64,000 nucleotides of DNA, from contig CACLSF010000003.1 of NCBI GenBank assembly GCA_902609535.1, forward strand, positions 1 to 64,000. The letters are read 5' to 3'. Positions 63,173 through 64,000 of the stretch are shown here, piece after piece. Both the position numbers and the translations under genes were made by a program. The DNA is from an uncultured Pelagibacteraceae bacterium (GTDB lineage: Bacteria > Pseudomonadota > Alphaproteobacteria > Pelagibacterales > Pelagibacteraceae). The notes under the pieces were generated by a model. It made no database searches. It was not told the origin of the DNA and was given only the letters and a program-made list of their open reading frames with translations. Position 1 is the stretch's first letter; each line of letters begins with the position of its first letter.

Positions 63173-63637
63173 TTACGACTCGGTTTTAGTTGTTTCCTCT
63201 GAGTTGTCTAATGCAGATACAAAGGTATGCCATGATAATGTTGCACACTTAACTCTCATTGGATATTGTTTAACACCAGATAGACACATTAATTTAGTTT
63301 TTTCGTCTTCTTTTAAGTATTCAGATTTTAATTCTGGATTTTCTTTTATCATTCCTAAAAAATCCTCAACTATCTCTTTAGCCTCGTGCTCATTTTTGCC
63401 TTTAATTAAATCAGTCATGATCGAAGCTGATGCCATTGAAATAGCACAACCGCTTCCCTCAAATGAAATGTCCTCAACTATTTTTTGTCCATTTAGTTTA
63501 AGATAAACATGAACATTATCTCCACATAATGGATTATGACCTTTGGCATCTTTATTAAACTCATGTGTTTTACCAAGATTCCTTGGATTTTTTCCATGTT
63601 CTAAAATAATTTCTTGATAAAGCTCTTTTAAGTTCAT
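63173..63637 (-). CDS. sufU: SufU iron-sulfur assembly scaffold or sulfur carrier
   Basis: A 154-residue NifU/IscU-fold protein. Ligand candidates: Cys38 and Asp40 (NPLCGDNV), Cys64 (GSGCAISMASAS), Cys118 and Cys131 (VKCATLSWHTF). The insert between residues 80 and 118 fits SufU rather than IscU. It accepts sulfur from SufS. Overlaps sufS by 4 bases. Confidence 0.94.
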   Translation of the reverse strand: MNLKELYQEIILEHGKNPRNLGKTHEFNKDAKGHNPLCGDNVHVYLKLNGQKIVEDISFEGSGCAISMASASIMTDLIKGKNEHEAKEIVEDFLGMIKENPELKSEYLKEDEKTKLMCLSGVKQYPMRVKCATLSWHTFVSALDNSEETTKTES

Positions 63638-64000
63638 TTTAAATTGAATATTTTTTTACAGTTATTAATTGAGTCGTTTAGCTTGTCTAAATCATCTTTA
63701 GTATTATAAATTCCAACTGAAGCTCTTGCACTAGCAGGTATATTTAATTTATCATGTAATATTTGACAGCAATGATGGCCTGCTCTTATCGCAACACCAT
63801 CTTCATCGAGTATTGTTGCAATGTCGTGTGGGTGAACACCCTCTAATGTGAACGATAAAACTCCACCTTTATTTTTTGGACTACCAATCAATTTAACTGA
63901 ATTATTTTTTTGTAACAATTCTTGACCATATTCAACTAAATCAGCTTCATGTTTCATAATATTCTCTATTCCAATACTCTCCATAAACTTTATTGACTGA
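63634..64000 (-). CDS. sufS: Cysteine desulfurase SufS (3' part, cut by window edge)
   Basis: The C-terminal about 120 residues of a class V aminotransferase-type cysteine desulfurase. Catalytic cysteine lies in RAGHHCCQ, followed by ARASVGIYNTKDDLDKL, as in SufS. The frame remains open through the right edge (SIKFMESIG), so the ATG at 63984 is internal. The PLP lysine is outside. Confidence 0.93.
   Translation of the reverse strand, partial: QSIKFMESIGIENIMKHEADLVEYGQELLQKNNSVKLIGSPKNKGGVLSFTLEGVHPHDIATILDEDGVAIRAGHHCCQILHDKLNIPASARASVGIYNTKDDLDKLNDSINNCKKIFNLK

Noticed and set aside
1-64000. CRISPR arrays, insertion sequences, prophage or tRNA genes
   Set aside because: No regularly spaced repeats, transposase or integrase-like proteins, or cloverleaf sequences were noticed.

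Overview
The window is very AT-rich, tightly packed bacterial DNA. Genes abut or overlap by a few bases, introns and tRNA/rRNA genes are absent, and no stretch over about 150 bases lacks a gene. Gene content (GSI-type glutamine synthetase, SUF iron-sulfur assembly, PEP carboxylase, many solute-binding-protein transporters, sugar-acid enzymes), codon bias toward A/T and extreme compaction point to a streamlined marine alphaproteobacterium of the SAR11/Pelagibacter type. That assignment is inference from composition and protein likeness, not from a marker-gene comparison.

Layout. 1-758 is the 3' part of a cysteine synthase. 841-3389 is a plus-strand run of seven small proteins (three NTF2-like, a GYD-domain protein, a DUF1330 protein, one unrecognised, and a secreted cupredoxin), whose joint role I do not recognise. 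It is followed by a divergent SMR-type membrane protein. 3777-11344 (minus) holds a dipeptide/oligopeptide-type ABC transporter with small accessory genes, a class I amidotransferase and a HisN-like phosphatase. 11394-12512 is a gamma-butyrobetaine-dioxygenase-like enzyme. 12514-26299 (minus) is a sugar-acid catabolic operon: XylD-like dehydratase, hydroxyacid dehydrogenase, DctPQM TRAP transporter, GarR-like and BDH2-like dehydrogenases, FAH-family hydrolase, enolase-superfamily dehydratase and SMP-30 lactonase, ending in ppc and ccdA. 26347-28765 (plus) holds a UxaA-type dehydratase and an EamA transporter.

28758-39510 (minus) carries a TctABC tripartite transporter, an SDR, a ROK-family protein, a glucose-type sugar ABC transporter, another SDR and a Gfo/Idh oxidoreductase. 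39582-41753 (plus) has a PdxA2-like enzyme and an L-rhamnonate-dehydratase-like enzyme. 41754-50074 (minus) holds a ribose-type ABC transporter with RbsD/FucU and ribokinase, plus a hydroxyacid dehydrogenase, a Gfo/Idh enzyme and IolD. 50130-59388 alternates strands and contains an aldehyde dehydrogenase, an HpcH/HpaI aldolase, a DUF1907 metal protein, a PanE-like reductase, a PhyH-type dioxygenase, a SerA-like dehydrogenase, IolE and two Gfo/Idh enzymes, one of them IolG-like. IolG, IolE and IolD give the first three steps of inositol breakdown; IolB, IolC and IolJ are not in the window. The right end returns to core genes: EamA, YbaK, glnA, then sufA-like, a MIP18-like gene, sufU and sufS (cut by the edge).

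Two cross-cutting features stand out. In all five transporter systems the gene for the solute-binding protein is followed at once by a strong RNA hairpin, three of them with a run of nine T, which would give more binding protein than permease; in the tctC-tctB case the terminator lies inside the predicted start of tctB. In addition, I recognise no DNA-binding transcription regulator among about 70 genes, although the region is full of catabolic operons, so control by RNA structure or constitutive expression is likely.
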